This document shows, piece by piece, positions 1 to 8,551 of a stretch of DNA of 64,000 nt. Under the pieces are notes generated by a model. It saw nothing but the letters and a program-made list of their open reading frames with translations. It ran no database searches and was not told the DNA's origin. The translations under genes were made by a program, and so were the position numbers. Within the stretch, counting starts at the first letter, position 1. Each line of letters begins with the position of its first letter. The stretch spans positions 1 to 64,000 of the forward strand of contig CANGOP010000005.1 of NCBI GenBank assembly GCA_947455595.1, given 5' to 3'. The stretch comes from Gammaproteobacteria bacterium. Its GTDB lineage: Bacteria > Pseudomonadota > Gammaproteobacteria > Steroidobacterales > Steroidobacteraceae.

Positions 1-1
1 A

Positions 2-451
2 GTGCGCGCCATCGGCGTGTCCAATTACACGGTGGCACAAACCCGCGCGCTCATCGCCCATCTTACGATGCCGTTAGCGAGCATCCAGCCGGAGTACTCT
101 CCTTTGTTCCTCGGTCCGTTGGAGGATGGCACCTTGGATCTGGCGATGGAGCAGCGCCTCACGGTACTCGCATGGTCGCCGCTCGCGGGCGGCCGGTTGA
201 TGGGCGGCGGCAGTCAAGATCGGGAGCGCGCGGTGATCGCGGCGCTCGATACGCTCGCGAACGAACGGGGTGTCTCCCGTGCCGTGGCGACGGCGGCGTG
301 GGTCATGGCCCATCCGAGTCGGCCGATCCCCCTCATCGGCAGCCAGTCACCCGAACGGCTGCGGGCCTTGGCGGCAATCCCCTCGCTACAGCTGACGCGT
401 GCCCAGTGGTATGGCGTGCTGGTTGCGGCACGCGGTGCGCCGATGCCCTAA
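2..451 (+). CDS. Aldo/keto reductase, C-terminal part (5' end outside window)
   Basis: This is the C-terminal 149 residues of an NAD(P)H-dependent aldo/keto reductase; the reading frame is already open at the window edge, so the start lies upstream. The visible part begins with the family signature R-A-I-G-V-S-N-Y, then shows the typical later strands and helices: QPEYSPLF (residues about 29-36), LAWSPLAGG (56-64) and the cofactor-binding region PLIGSQSPERL (110-120), in the place where the family binds the 2'-phosphate of NADP. The catalytic Asp-Tyr-Lys-His residues are in the missing N-terminal half and cannot be checked. Substrate unknown. The gene ends with TAA and is followed by a 470-base region with no intact gene. 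Confidence 0.85.
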   Translation: MRAIGVSNYTVAQTRALIAHLTMPLASIQPEYSPLFLGPLEDGTLDLAMEQRLTVLAWSPLAGGRLMGGGSQDRERAVIAALDTLANERGVSRAVATAAWVMAHPSRPIPLIGSQSPERLRALAAIPSLQLTRAQWYGVLVAARGAPMP

Positions 452-521
452 CCGTGAAGCCTGCGGCGGGCCGGCAGCCCATCGCGCGCAACTCGCCGTG
501 ACCGAGCATCAGCTGCCGCTG

Positions 522-899
522 TCATGGGAAGGGCGCGGCGGGGTTCAGGGGCTCGTTCCCATGTCGGCAGCGATCGACCCGCATCTCTGAGATGCCCTGA
601 TCGGCGGGCGCGAAGCGTTGCGGGGGGTCGGGGAGTCCGACCGGTCCGCGAGGGGACGATGGGACGCTCTCATGGTCGCGGATTTCGCCCTCGATCTCGG
701 ACGTCTTGAGCGTTTCCGTACTGATCAGTTCAACGATCAGCGCCCGTCTGGCCTGTGCCTCGACAGGACGTACGCAGCCTGCCACAACGCCGCGTTGACG
801 CCGGAATGAAGCCTCTTGTTTCGCCAGCAGAGATTCGCTGACGCGGACATTTGGCCGATCCGGATGCTGCCACTTCCAACGCGTGAGCCATCCAGGTCC
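522..899 (-). pseudogene. Remnant of a Fic family protein (N-terminal DUF4172-like domain only)
   Basis: On the minus strand one frame stays open from a TAA just upstream of position 899 down to TGA at 522-524. Read in that frame it begins W-K-W-Q-H-P-D-R-P-N (from 878) and continues through ALIVELISTETLKTSEIEGE, then PADQGISEMRVDR. This is the N-terminal linker and inhibitory-helix region of Fic AMP-transferases, where K-T-S-x-I-E-G-E is characteristic. There is no in-frame ATG before the homology. The segment after the motif is degraded relative to the usual SVQSS.RRQLGL pattern, and the catalytic Fic core (HPFxxGNGR) is absent. I therefore call it a decayed fragment rather than a gene. It is the only recognisable content of the 470-base gap between the aldo/keto reductase and the MFS transporter. 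Recognition is by eye. Confidence 0.6.
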
Positions 900-921
900 T
901 TAAGCGCTGCAACGTGCCTTT

Positions 922-2202
922 TTAGGCGGCCGCACTGTCGCGTCCCGGATTGATGAACAGCCACAGTGCAGCGCCGACGATGGCGAACACCGTTCCGGTG
1001 ATAAAGGCGGCATCCCAGCCACCGTGACCCGACAGCCAGCCCACCACCGGGCCGGCGACGATGCCGCCGCCGTTGCCGAAGGTATTGAGTACACCCGTGG
1101 CGGCGCCGGTATCGGCCCGCGCGACGCGCATCGTCGCGGCCCAATAAGGGCCCTCGTTGAGCTCAACCGCCAAGAACGCCACGGTCAGTGCGAGGACCGC
1201 GTAGTAGGGCGTCGAGACATGGATGGTGACGAGGAGCAGCAAGCCGGCGATCGGCAAGGTCACGAGCGGGATGAGACGCAGACCCCAACGTGGGCCGAAC
1301 CAGCGGGTGAAGCGATCACCAAACTCACCGCCTAAGCCTGCGCCGAGCGCCGCACCAATCCACGGCATCGCACCGGCCACACCACTTTCAAGGCCGTCCA
1401 GATGCCGCACTTCACGCAGATAGATGAATGACCAGGACGACAAGAGATAGAACGCGTAGTTCATGCACAGGTAGGACACCGCTAGGCGAATCACGTCGCG
1501 ATCCGAGGCGATGCTCCAGAGGCGCTTCAACGTCAACGGTGGTGGCGGCGCCGGAGGTGGCGGCAGTTCATTGATTTCCGCTTGCGAGACCTTGGGGTGT
1601 TCGCGCGGGGAGTTGCGTGCGTATCGCAACCAACTCAACGTCAGCACAAGACTTGGGATCGCCAGCCACATCAGCGCGCCTTGCCAGCCGTAGTGACCTT
1701 GCAGGAACACCACGAGCGGTGCTGCGAGCATGCCGCCTAAGTTCATGCCGGTGGAAATCGCGCCATTGATGAAGGACCAGCGATTTTCCGGAAACCAGAC
1801 CTGACCGACCGCAGCGACGAGCGGAAAGACCGGTCCTTGCGAAGCGCCGAGCAAGCCTTGTGCCACCACGAGCGCGACGAAGAGCCCTGCCCCTGTAAAG
1901 GCATACGGCGCGAGCGGAATGCCGACCAACGCCAGCATGCCGATGATGCCGACCCCGGCGTAGGTGGCGCGCGCACCGAAGCGCTGACCAAACGTCGCGC
2001 CGGGGATCTGGAAAATCAGATACGTCAGCGGAAAGGTCCCCAGCAGAATGCCGATCTGCAGATGCGTCAGATGCAGCGCCGGCATCATCGCGTCGGCCGC
2101 CACCGCGACGCCGGTCCGCTGCAGATAACTCAAGAGCGCGAACGCGCACAGATACAGAAAGATCCACCAGCGGATCCGCACGGGTTCTCGCCTTGCCGTC
2201 AT
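922..2202 (-). CDS. MFS transporter, probable anion:cation symporter type
   Basis: A 426-residue inner-membrane permease with about 12 hydrophobic segments split into two halves. The middle loop contains an unusual proline run (residues 213-223, ELPPPPAPPPP followed by LTLKRLW). The N-terminal half shows the pattern RTGVAVAADAMMPALHLTHLQIG seen in the ACS (phthalate/glucarate/sialate) subgroup, but the substrate cannot be read from sequence. It is the third gene of a leftward unit: MttB-family methyltransferase, dimethylglycine dehydrogenase-like protein, this permease. It starts 43 bases after the flavoprotein stop, so it is probably co-transcribed and a candidate importer of the methylated amine handled by the two upstream enzymes. 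That link is inference from position. ATG start at 2202. Confidence 0.85.
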   Translation of the reverse strand: MTARREPVRIRWWIFLYLCAFALLSYLQRTGVAVAADAMMPALHLTHLQIGILLGTFPLTYLIFQIPGATFGQRFGARATYAGVGIIGMLALVGIPLAPYAFTGAGLFVALVVAQGLLGASQGPVFPLVAAVGQVWFPENRWSFINGAISTGMNLGGMLAAPLVVFLQGHYGWQGALMWLAIPSLVLTLSWLRYARNSPREHPKVSQAEINELPPPPAPPPPLTLKRLWSIASDRDVIRLAVSYLCMNYAFYLLSSWSFIYLREVRHLDGLESGVAGAMPWIGAALGAGLGGEFGDRFTRWFGPRWGLRLIPLVTLPIAGLLLLVTIHVSTPYYAVLALTVAFLAVELNEGPYWAATMRVARADTGAATGVLNTFGNGGGIVAGPVVGWLSGHGGWDAAFITGTVFAIVGAALWLFINPGRDSAAA

Positions 2203-2245
2203 CGCCGCTCCCCTGCGCCCCCCGGCGCGACTCGATTATGCGACC

Positions 2246-4669
2246 TCAACCCCGCAGGCGCGACCCACTTGGATCATAGGGCGGTGTGTGCAGCACCTCG
2301 GCGGCAACTGGCGTACCGATCAGGTCGACGCTGAGCACGGCACCTGCCTCAAGGGCCGAGCGCGCGACATACGCCAGCGCCAGACTTCGGTCCACGTGGT
2401 GACCGTAGGCGCCGGATGTCGTGTAGCCCACGCGTTCACCATTGGCGCGGATGGGTTCGTAGCCGGCAACGTCGGCATCGACACCCGGCGGCAACCCTAA
2501 GAGCACGAGGCGGTCGTCCGGCGGCGACTCGCGATCGATGAGCGCCGCCTCACGGCCGATGAAGCCGGCCTTGTCGTAGTCGACATAGCGTGCCAAGCCG
2601 CACTGCGAGGGTGTATTCGAGGCTGAGAATTCGCACGACCAGATGCCGTAGCCTTTCTCGAGTCGCAGACAGTCCTGCGCCCGCATGCCGACGGGGCGCA
2701 GACCATGTTCACGGCCGAGGGTCATGAGGTCGTGCCAGACCCCGCGCATGGCCGCGGCGCGGACATTGATCTCATAGCCGAGTTCGCCCGTGAGTGAGAG
2801 CCGTGCAATGACCGCGTCGGCCAAGCCCACCTGTCGACGCTGGGCTGCCATGAAGGGCAGCGCGGCATCGGACAGGTCATCCGGCACTAAGCGACTGAGC
2901 AACTCGCGCGAACCCGGTCCCGACAATGAAAAACCCATCCACTCGTCGGAGAGATTACGCAGCGTCACACCGGAGGCGGGCAGGTGCTCACGGAACCAGC
3001 GCAGGTGCCATTCCTGTAAGTAGTAAGAACCGACGATCCAATACTGATCAGGCGCCAGACACGTGACCGACAGATCACCCATCAGGCGACCCGATGGCGC
3101 GAGCATGGGCGCCAAGCGGACGCGACCGACCTCCGGCAGACGGCTCGCGAGCAGACGATCGAGATACCCCTTCGCACCCGGGCCGCTGACTTCATAGCGC
3201 GCATATACGCCGGTATCGATCAATCCGCACGCCGTGCGAGTCGCGTGTACCTCATCAGCGATGAAGCGGTGCGCGGCGGAGCGCCGCAGCGTGGGTGGAT
3301 CGACGAAGTTCGGTTCGTTGGGCGCGTAGAACTGCGGACTCTCCATGCCCCAGACGACGCCAAAGCGCGCACCGGCCGCGAGCTGCGCGTCATAGGTCGG
3401 CGTCGTGCGCAGCGGGCGACCGGCCGGGAGCTCTTCATTGGGGTAGGCCATCACGAAGCGCCGCTCGTAGAACTGGCGGGTCGTGTCCAGCAGATAGCGT
3501 TCGTTGGCGGCCCACTGACCGTAACGGGCGACGTCCATGCCGAACACATCGGTGCCCGGGTCGCCGTCGACCATCCAGTTGGAGAGGACGAGTCCGATCG
3601 CACCGCCCTGTGAGAAGCCACCCATGCATCCGCAGGCAGTCCAGTAATTCCGAAGGCCCGGCACCGGACCGACGAGCGGGTTGCCGTCGGGTGTGAAGGT
3701 GAAGGCGCCATTGACCCAGCGCCGGATCCCGGCACGTTCGAGCGTCGGGAAGCGACGAAAGCCGATCATGAGTTCCGGCGCGATACGATCGATCTCCTCG
3801 GGGATCAGATCCATACCGTAGTCCCACGGCGCACCGTCGGTGTGCCAGTGACGCGGATCGCGCTCGTAGACGCCGAGCAGCACGCCCTTCTTCTCCTGCT
3901 GCAGGTAGGTGAAGCCCTCGAGATCCGTGACGCACGGCATCTCGTGATCCATGGCCTCGAGTTCCGGCAGCGACTCGGTGATGAGGTAGTGATGCTGCAT
4001 CGGCGTGAGCGGCAGGTTGAGGCCGGCCATCCGACCGACGCGCCGGGCCCACAGCCCCGCGGCATTCACCACGTGCTCGGCTTCGACCGGTCCTTGCTCG
4101 GTGTCGAGCCGCCAGTGGCCATTCGGCAACGGCGTGAGTGAGAGAACCCGGTTGCGGAGGATGACTTCCGCGCCGCGCTTTTTGGCGGCGATCGCGAAGG
4201 CATGCGTGGTGCCGTGTGGATCAACCGCGCCCTCCAGTGGATCGAAGAGACCGCCGAGCAAGCCCTCGGGACTGACGATCGGACACTCGGCGACGATTTC
4301 GTCAGGCGTCGCGAGACGCGCGTGAATGCCGAGGGTTTCGTAGACGGAGCATTCGCCGCGCAGCCATTCCCAGCGCTCTGGGCTCGTGGCGATCGAGAAG
4401 CCGCCGGGCATGTGCATGCCCACGCTCTGGCCGCTCTCCGCTTCGATCTGCCGGTACAGTGAAATCGTGTAGGCCTGCAGTGCTGCGATGTTCGGGTCAT
4501 CGTTGATCGAGTGGAATCCGGCTGCAGCATGCCAGGTGGACCCGGCCGTGAGTTCCGCCCGCTCAATCAGCGCGACGTCGGACCAGCCTTTCTTGGTGAG
4601 ATGATAGAGCACGCTGGTGCCAACAATGCCGCCACCGATCACCACGACGCGATAGTGAGACTTCATCAT
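2246..4669 (-). CDS. FAD-dependent dimethylglycine/sarcosine dehydrogenase-like protein (DAO + GcvT domains)
   Basis: An 807-residue flavoprotein with the architecture of dimethylglycine and sarcosine dehydrogenases. Residues 7-20 hold the FAD Rossmann motif (VVVIGGGIVGTSV). His47 in STWHAAAGFH occupies the position of the histidine that covalently carries FAD in DMGDH-family enzymes. Residues 321-357 match the C-terminal flavin loop. From about residue 425 to the end is a GcvT/aminomethyltransferase domain that would pass the oxidised methyl group to tetrahydrofolate. Expected chemistry: N-demethylation of dimethylglycine, sarcosine or a related N-methyl amino acid. It overlaps the upstream MttB-family stop (ATGA at 4669-4666). 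A strong GAGGAGG site lies so close to the first ATG that the second ATG at 4666 may be the real start. The exact N-methyl substrate is uncertain. Confidence 0.88.
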   Translation of the reverse strand: MMKSHYRVVVIGGGIVGTSVLYHLTKKGWSDVALIERAELTAGSTWHAAAGFHSINDDPNIAALQAYTISLYRQIEAESGQSVGMHMPGGFSIATSPERWEWLRGECSVYETLGIHARLATPDEIVAECPIVSPEGLLGGLFDPLEGAVDPHGTTHAFAIAAKKRGAEVILRNRVLSLTPLPNGHWRLDTEQGPVEAEHVVNAAGLWARRVGRMAGLNLPLTPMQHHYLITESLPELEAMDHEMPCVTDLEGFTYLQQEKKGVLLGVYERDPRHWHTDGAPWDYGMDLIPEEIDRIAPELMIGFRRFPTLERAGIRRWVNGAFTFTPDGNPLVGPVPGLRNYWTACGCMGGFSQGGAIGLVLSNWMVDGDPGTDVFGMDVARYGQWAANERYLLDTTRQFYERRFVMAYPNEELPAGRPLRTTPTYDAQLAAGARFGVVWGMESPQFYAPNEPNFVDPPTLRRSAAHRFIADEVHATRTACGLIDTGVYARYEVSGPGAKGYLDRLLASRLPEVGRVRLAPMLAPSGRLMGDLSVTCLAPDQYWIVGSYYLQEWHLRWFREHLPASGVTLRNLSDEWMGFSLSGPGSRELLSRLVPDDLSDAALPFMAAQRRQVGLADAVIARLSLTGELGYEINVRAAAMRGVWHDLMTLGREHGLRPVGMRAQDCLRLEKGYGIWSCEFSASNTPSQCGLARYVDYDKAGFIGREAALIDRESPPDDRLVLLGLPPGVDADVAGYEPIRANGERVGYTTSGAYGHHVDRSLALAYVARSALEAGAVLSVDLIGTPVAAEVLHTPPYDPSGSRLRG

Positions 4670-6207
4670 TCCTCCTCAATCCGGTCCGGCAACACAGCGC
4701 GACGCCGTGCCATGAAATCCAAGAGCGACTCGTCGATCGCGGGATCGATCCCGGGGTCTTCATAGTCGGCCAGCATGCGCTTCCAAACGGCGTTGGCGCG
4801 TTGCTCGGCGGTGAGGCGACCCTCGAGCGCCCACTGCTCGAACGAACTGTAATCCGCGATGGACGACTGGTGGAACGCCGTCTCGAAATGCGCCTGCGTA
4901 TGCGCACAGCCGAGGAAATGGCCGCCGGGGCCGACTTCCCGCAAGGCATCCATCGCCTGGCCACGTTCGGACAGATCCATACCGCCGCCCAGTGCTTGCA
5001 TCATGGCCAGTTGATCGACATCCATGACGAACTTTTCGTAGGACGCGACGAGCCCACCTTCCAGCCAACCGGCCGAGTGGGTGGCGAGATTGACGCCTGC
5101 CAGCAGCGTGGGCAGCAGCGTATGGGCGCTCTCATACGCCGCTTGCGCATCGGCGACTTTCGAACTGCAGAGGGAGCCGCCGCTACGCACCGGCACGCCG
5201 AGACGGCGGGCGAGTTGGGCGGTGGCGAAGATCATCTGCGTGGCTTCTGCGGTGCCAAAGGTGGGTGCGCCGGTGCGCATCGAAATGGCGCCGACGAAGG
5301 AGCCCATGATGACCGGCGTGCCCGGATGCACGAGTTGGGTAAGCGCCATACCGGCTAGGCATTCCGCGAGCAGCTCGGCCATACAGCCGGCGGCCGTCAC
5401 CGGACCCATCGCCCCGGCGAGAACCGCGGGCACGACGATGACGCCTTGGTGGTGTTCGGCGAAGACGCGCAACGCGCCGAGCATGCGACCGTCGAAAGTC
5501 AGCGGTGAATTGGAATTGATGTTGCCGAGGACGACGGCTTCACGAGCAAGCGTGTCCTCACCAAACACCAATCCCGCCATCCGCACGGCATCGAGCGCAT
5601 GTCCAGGGGTTTCCGGGGTGGCCTCACAGGCCATATCGGTGTGTCGGAAGTACGCATACTGGACATCCAGGTGTCGTTTGCCCTCGGGGATGTCCATCGG
5701 TTCAACCGCGGTGCCACCGGCGAAGTGAATCGGCGGGGCTGCATGGGCGAGCTTCACGAAGCGGACGAGATCGTCCAACGTGCCGTAGCGACGACCGCCG
5801 TCGAGATCCGATACGAACGGTGGGCCGCCCACGGGCGAGAACACCGTAGCATCGCCACCGATCCGCACCGAGCGTGCTGGGTTGCGAGCCGTGATCATGA
5901 ACTCATGCGGAGCGGTGCGCAGGATCTGGCGCGCCAAGCCGCGCGGGATGCGCACGCGCTCGCCTTGCACGTCGGCACCGGCCGCCTTCCACAACGCAAG
6001 GCTCGGCGGGTCGCGCCGGAATTCGATACCAACCTCCTCGAGCAGCGTCTCGGCATTCGCCTCGATCACCTCACAGGCTTCGTCGGAGAGCAGTTCGACA
6101 GCGGGAATGCGGCGCCGCAGATACGGCAGTTTGGCCAAACCCTGACGGGCTCGAGCCGCACGGCGGGTATCACGGGCTTTGCCTCGGGGAGCGTCCTGAT
6201 CGGCCAT
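4666..6207 (-). CDS. Trimethylamine methyltransferase (MttB) family protein, non-pyrrolysine
   Basis: A 513-residue member of the MttB superfamily, with the recognisable opening LSDEACEVIEANAETLLEEVG and later blocks such as GGPPFVSDLDGG and HSAGWLEGGLVASYEKFVMD. Archaeal MttB carries pyrrolysine at an amber codon. This frame has no in-frame UAG, so it belongs to the non-Pyl branch, whose characterised members demethylate glycine betaine or related quaternary amines onto a corrinoid protein. No corrinoid protein or reactivase gene is nearby. Start: the open frame extends to 6453, but I chose ATG 6207 because AGAGGA lies about 8 bases upstream and the upstream extension is arginine/serine-rich and non-conserved. 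It heads the operon with the DMGDH-like gene and the permease, divergent from a TetR gene. A paralogue lies at 45187-46731. Confidence 0.85.
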   Translation of the reverse strand: MADQDAPRGKARDTRRAARARQGLAKLPYLRRRIPAVELLSDEACEVIEANAETLLEEVGIEFRRDPPSLALWKAAGADVQGERVRIPRGLARQILRTAPHEFMITARNPARSVRIGGDATVFSPVGGPPFVSDLDGGRRYGTLDDLVRFVKLAHAAPPIHFAGGTAVEPMDIPEGKRHLDVQYAYFRHTDMACEATPETPGHALDAVRMAGLVFGEDTLAREAVVLGNINSNSPLTFDGRMLGALRVFAEHHQGVIVVPAVLAGAMGPVTAAGCMAELLAECLAGMALTQLVHPGTPVIMGSFVGAISMRTGAPTFGTAEATQMIFATAQLARRLGVPVRSGGSLCSSKVADAQAAYESAHTLLPTLLAGVNLATHSAGWLEGGLVASYEKFVMDVDQLAMMQALGGGMDLSERGQAMDALREVGPGGHFLGCAHTQAHFETAFHQSSIADYSSFEQWALEGRLTAEQRANAVWKRMLADYEDPGIDPAIDESLLDFMARRRAVLPDRIEEE

Positions 6208-6231
6208 AGTGTGAGTCCTCTTTGCTGATTT

Positions 6232-6245
6232 ATAACACTTGTTAT
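6232..6245. promoter_or_regulatory. Palindrome ATAACA-CT-TGTTAT, candidate TetR operator
   Basis: This is a perfect inverted repeat with 6-base arms and a 2-base centre, inside the 118-base intergenic region between the leftward MttB-family operon (start 6207) and the rightward TetR gene (start 6326). Size and symmetry fit a TetR-family dimer site, and its AT-rich sequence stands out from the surrounding GC-rich DNA. From here the regulator could control both its own gene and the operon. The binding partner is inferred from position only. Confidence 0.55.
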
Positions 6246-6325
6246 GCGAAAGTCGATAGGGGAAGTCGGCGTGCAGACACCGGCGCGAGGCTGCGGTATC
6301 GTCAGGGTTGAGTGCGAGGATTGAG

Positions 6326-6934
6326 ATGCCCAAACGAGTCGACCCCATCCGCCGCCGTGACGAACTCGCCGCCTTGGTCGTGCGGGTCTTGGAAGCCGAG
6401 GGAGCCGAGGCGGCCACTTTCCGCCGTATCGCGGATGCGGGGGAGTTCAGCATGGGCGTGCTGACGCATTATTTTCGCGACAAGGATGAGATGATCGCCA
6501 CTGCCTTTGATTGGCTAGCGCGCACATCTTTCGCAACGCTCGATGCGCGGCTCGTCACGGCAGCGCCCGGTCTTGACCGCGTCATGGCGGCCTTGTCGTT
6601 CATGGTGCCGACGCGCGGGGAAGTCACGTACCCCGGCGTTTGGTTGGCGCTGTGGAGTGCCGCACGCCACAACCCGAAGCTTGCTGACGTCCATCGCGAC
6701 TACTACGCCCGATGGCGCCGGTTGATTGCGCTGAACCTGAAGGTCGCGCATCAGTTGGGTCAAATCAGGACGACCACCGCGCTGTCCGATCTGGTGGATC
6801 TCTTGATCAGTGGTGTCGACGGCTTGTGGTTGGGTGTTGTCATGGAGGCGCGGCGGTATCCGCCGGCTCGACGTCGTCGGCTCGTCAATGCGCTGATCGG
6901 GTCGATCACCCAGTCAGCGACTGATTTCGAATGA
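6326..6934 (+). CDS. TetR family transcriptional regulator (BetI-like)
   Basis: A 202-residue regulator. Residues about 10-50 form a TetR helix-turn-helix (AATFRRIADAGEFSMGVLTHYFRDKDEMI); the MGVLTHYFxDKxE block is typical of BetI-type regulators of choline/betaine genes. The remaining all-helical part is the ligand-binding domain and ends with an RRRRLVNALI-like tail. Start: the frame is open from a TTG at 6308, but I chose ATG 6326 because GAGG sits about 8 bases upstream. It is divergent from the MttB-DMGDH-MFS operon, with the palindrome at 6232-6245 between them, and lies just upstream of soxBDAG. It probably represses one or both units until the methylated amine is present; the ligand is unknown. 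Confidence 0.85.
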   Translation: MPKRVDPIRRRDELAALVVRVLEAEGAEAATFRRIADAGEFSMGVLTHYFRDKDEMIATAFDWLARTSFATLDARLVTAAPGLDRVMAALSFMVPTRGEVTYPGVWLALWSAARHNPKLADVHRDYYARWRRLIALNLKVAHQLGQIRTTTALSDLVDLLISGVDGLWLGVVMEARRYPPARRRRLVNALIGSITQSATDFE

Positions 6935-7034
6935 CGCTTTTGCAATTCCGCGAGTGGGTCGGCCGGTGTATCCTCGCAGGGGGCGCATCCCTGGGTGATC
7001 GAGCCCGATTTTTATTCGAAGGACAGAGCACCGC

Positions 7035-8309
7035 ATGAAGGGTCCTACCCCCCGTTACTCGGCCTTGGCGCTGCTACGGGCTCGTTTCAAAGGCGCCGGC
7101 TTCTGGATGCCATTGTGGACGGGTCGGACACTGAAGGATGGCTACGATGTGGTCGTCGTCGGCGCCGGTGGCCACGGCCTAGCCACCGCATTCCACCTGG
7201 TTCGGGACCATGGCCTGAAGGTCGCGGTGCTGGAGCGGCGATTGGTGGGTTACGGCAACGTCGGTCGCAACACCACCATCGTGCGCTCAAACTATTTGCT
7301 GCCGGAAAACCACTATTTTTACGAAGACTCTCTCCGGCGCTGGGAAACCTTGTCGCGAGATCTCAACTACAACGTGATGTACAGCCCACGGGGTGTTGTC
7401 GATATCTGCTTGTCTGACGGCGACATGATCGATGCGGCGCGCCGGGGGAATGCCATGCGTCTCGCGGGCATTGATTCGGATCTGATGGAGATCGATGCGC
7501 TCGAACGCTTCGCCCCAGAGCTCGCGCCGCGCCGCACGCGCCGCTTTCCGATCGTCGGTGCGCTCGTGCAGCGTCGCGGTGGTACGGTCCGGCATGACGC
7601 GGTGGCATGGGGATACGCGCGGGCGGCAACGGCGTTGGGTACCGACATCATTGAAAATTGCGACGTACAAGGGTTGCGAACTGAAGCCGGCGTCGTGACC
7701 GGCGTCGAGACCAGTCAAGGTTTCGTGCGTGCCAACCGGGTGTTGTTTGCCACCGCCGGCCATACCGGCATGGTGGGCAAGATGATCGGCGTGCCATTGC
7801 CGATCGAAACCCATTTGCTGCAAGCGATGGTGACCGAGCCGATCAAGCCGCTGATCAATTCGGTCCTGGTCTACGTACACCCAGGTCACGGCGAGACTTA
7901 TATCCTCCAGTCAGATCGCGGTGGCGTCGTGATGGGGGGGCATCTGGACGGCTTTCCGTCCTACACGCGGGAAGGTCAGTGGCACCGCATGGAAGACGTG
8001 GTCCAAGGCGCGGTGGAGCTGCTACCGCAAGTCGGCGGGCTGAAGATCCTACGCCAATGGGCGGGCACCAACGATATGACGATGGACGGCAGCCCCATCA
8101 TGGATCGCGTCAAGTACGACAATGTTTTCATCAATGCCGGCTGGTGTTACGGCGGCTTCAAGACGATTCCGGCGTCCGGCGCCGCCTGTGCAAAATTGGT
8201 CGCGACCGGCGAGGCCGCCGACATTGCGCGCGGTTTCCGACTCTCGCGCTTCGCGACGGGTCACCTGCTCGATGAGCGGGGCGGTGGTCCGTTCCCGGTG
8301 CGCCTATGA
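7035..8309 (+). CDS. soxB: Sarcosine oxidase, beta subunit
   Basis: A 424-residue beta subunit of heterotetrameric sarcosine oxidase, which oxidises sarcosine to glycine with tetrahydrofolate and O2, giving methylene-THF and H2O2. Residues 38-53 hold the FAD-binding motif (VVVVGAGGHGLATAF). The motif GRNTTIVRSNY follows at about 77-87. His187 in GGTVRHDAVAW sits where the beta subunit's covalently bound FMN is attached in characterised enzymes. The N-terminus MKGPTPRYSALALLR is typical of SoxB. It is the first gene of a tightly overlapping soxBDAG operon, sharing ATGA with soxD (8306-8309). An AAGGA-like site precedes the ATG. Confidence 0.95.
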   Translation: MKGPTPRYSALALLRARFKGAGFWMPLWTGRTLKDGYDVVVVGAGGHGLATAFHLVRDHGLKVAVLERRLVGYGNVGRNTTIVRSNYLLPENHYFYEDSLRRWETLSRDLNYNVMYSPRGVVDICLSDGDMIDAARRGNAMRLAGIDSDLMEIDALERFAPELAPRRTRRFPIVGALVQRRGGTVRHDAVAWGYARAATALGTDIIENCDVQGLRTEAGVVTGVETSQGFVRANRVLFATAGHTGMVGKMIGVPLPIETHLLQAMVTEPIKPLINSVLVYVHPGHGETYILQSDRGGVVMGGHLDGFPSYTREGQWHRMEDVVQGAVELLPQVGGLKILRQWAGTNDMTMDGSPIMDRVKYDNVFINAGWCYGGFKTIPASGAACAKLVATGEAADIARGFRLSRFATGHLLDERGGGPFPVRL

Positions 8310-8551
8310 GCCGTCTGATCTGTCCGTTCTGCGGACCGCGCGAATTGCGCGAATTCGAATTCCACAAGACGCTGCCGAACGCCGGCGAGAGTCCGTTTGA
8401 GCGTGTGTATCTGCGTGTCGATAGCCTGACGCTCAGCGTCGAGCACTGGCAGCACGTGCAGGGCTGTCGTGCCTGGCTGCAGATCGAGCGCAATCCCTCC
8501 ACCGGTGAAGTGCTCATGACACGTCTGGCCCGTAGCGGAGAGGCCCCATGA
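8306..8551 (+). CDS. soxD: Sarcosine oxidase, delta subunit
   Basis: The 81-residue small subunit of heterotetrameric sarcosine oxidase, which binds a structural zinc. Cys6 and Cys9 (ICPFCGPR), His50 and Cys54 (HVQGC) give the expected Cys-Cys-His-Cys set. The internal sequence CRAWLQIERNPSTGEV is conserved in SoxD. Both ends overlap neighbours by ATGA (soxB at 8306-8309, soxA at 8548-8551), which indicates translational coupling and equal subunit supply. Confidence 0.95.
   Translation: MSRLICPFCGPRELREFEFHKTLPNAGESPFERVYLRVDSLTLSVEHWQHVQGCRAWLQIERNPSTGEVLMTRLARSGEAP

Noticed and set aside
4666..6207. Pyrrolysine-containing MttB
   Set aside because: No in-frame amber codon interrupts either MttB-family gene, and no pyl genes are present.
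6208..6453. N-terminal extension of the first MttB-family protein
   Set aside because: It would cross the palindrome and the start of the TetR gene; the sequence is Ser/Arg-rich and not family-like, and AGAGGA precedes ATG 6207.
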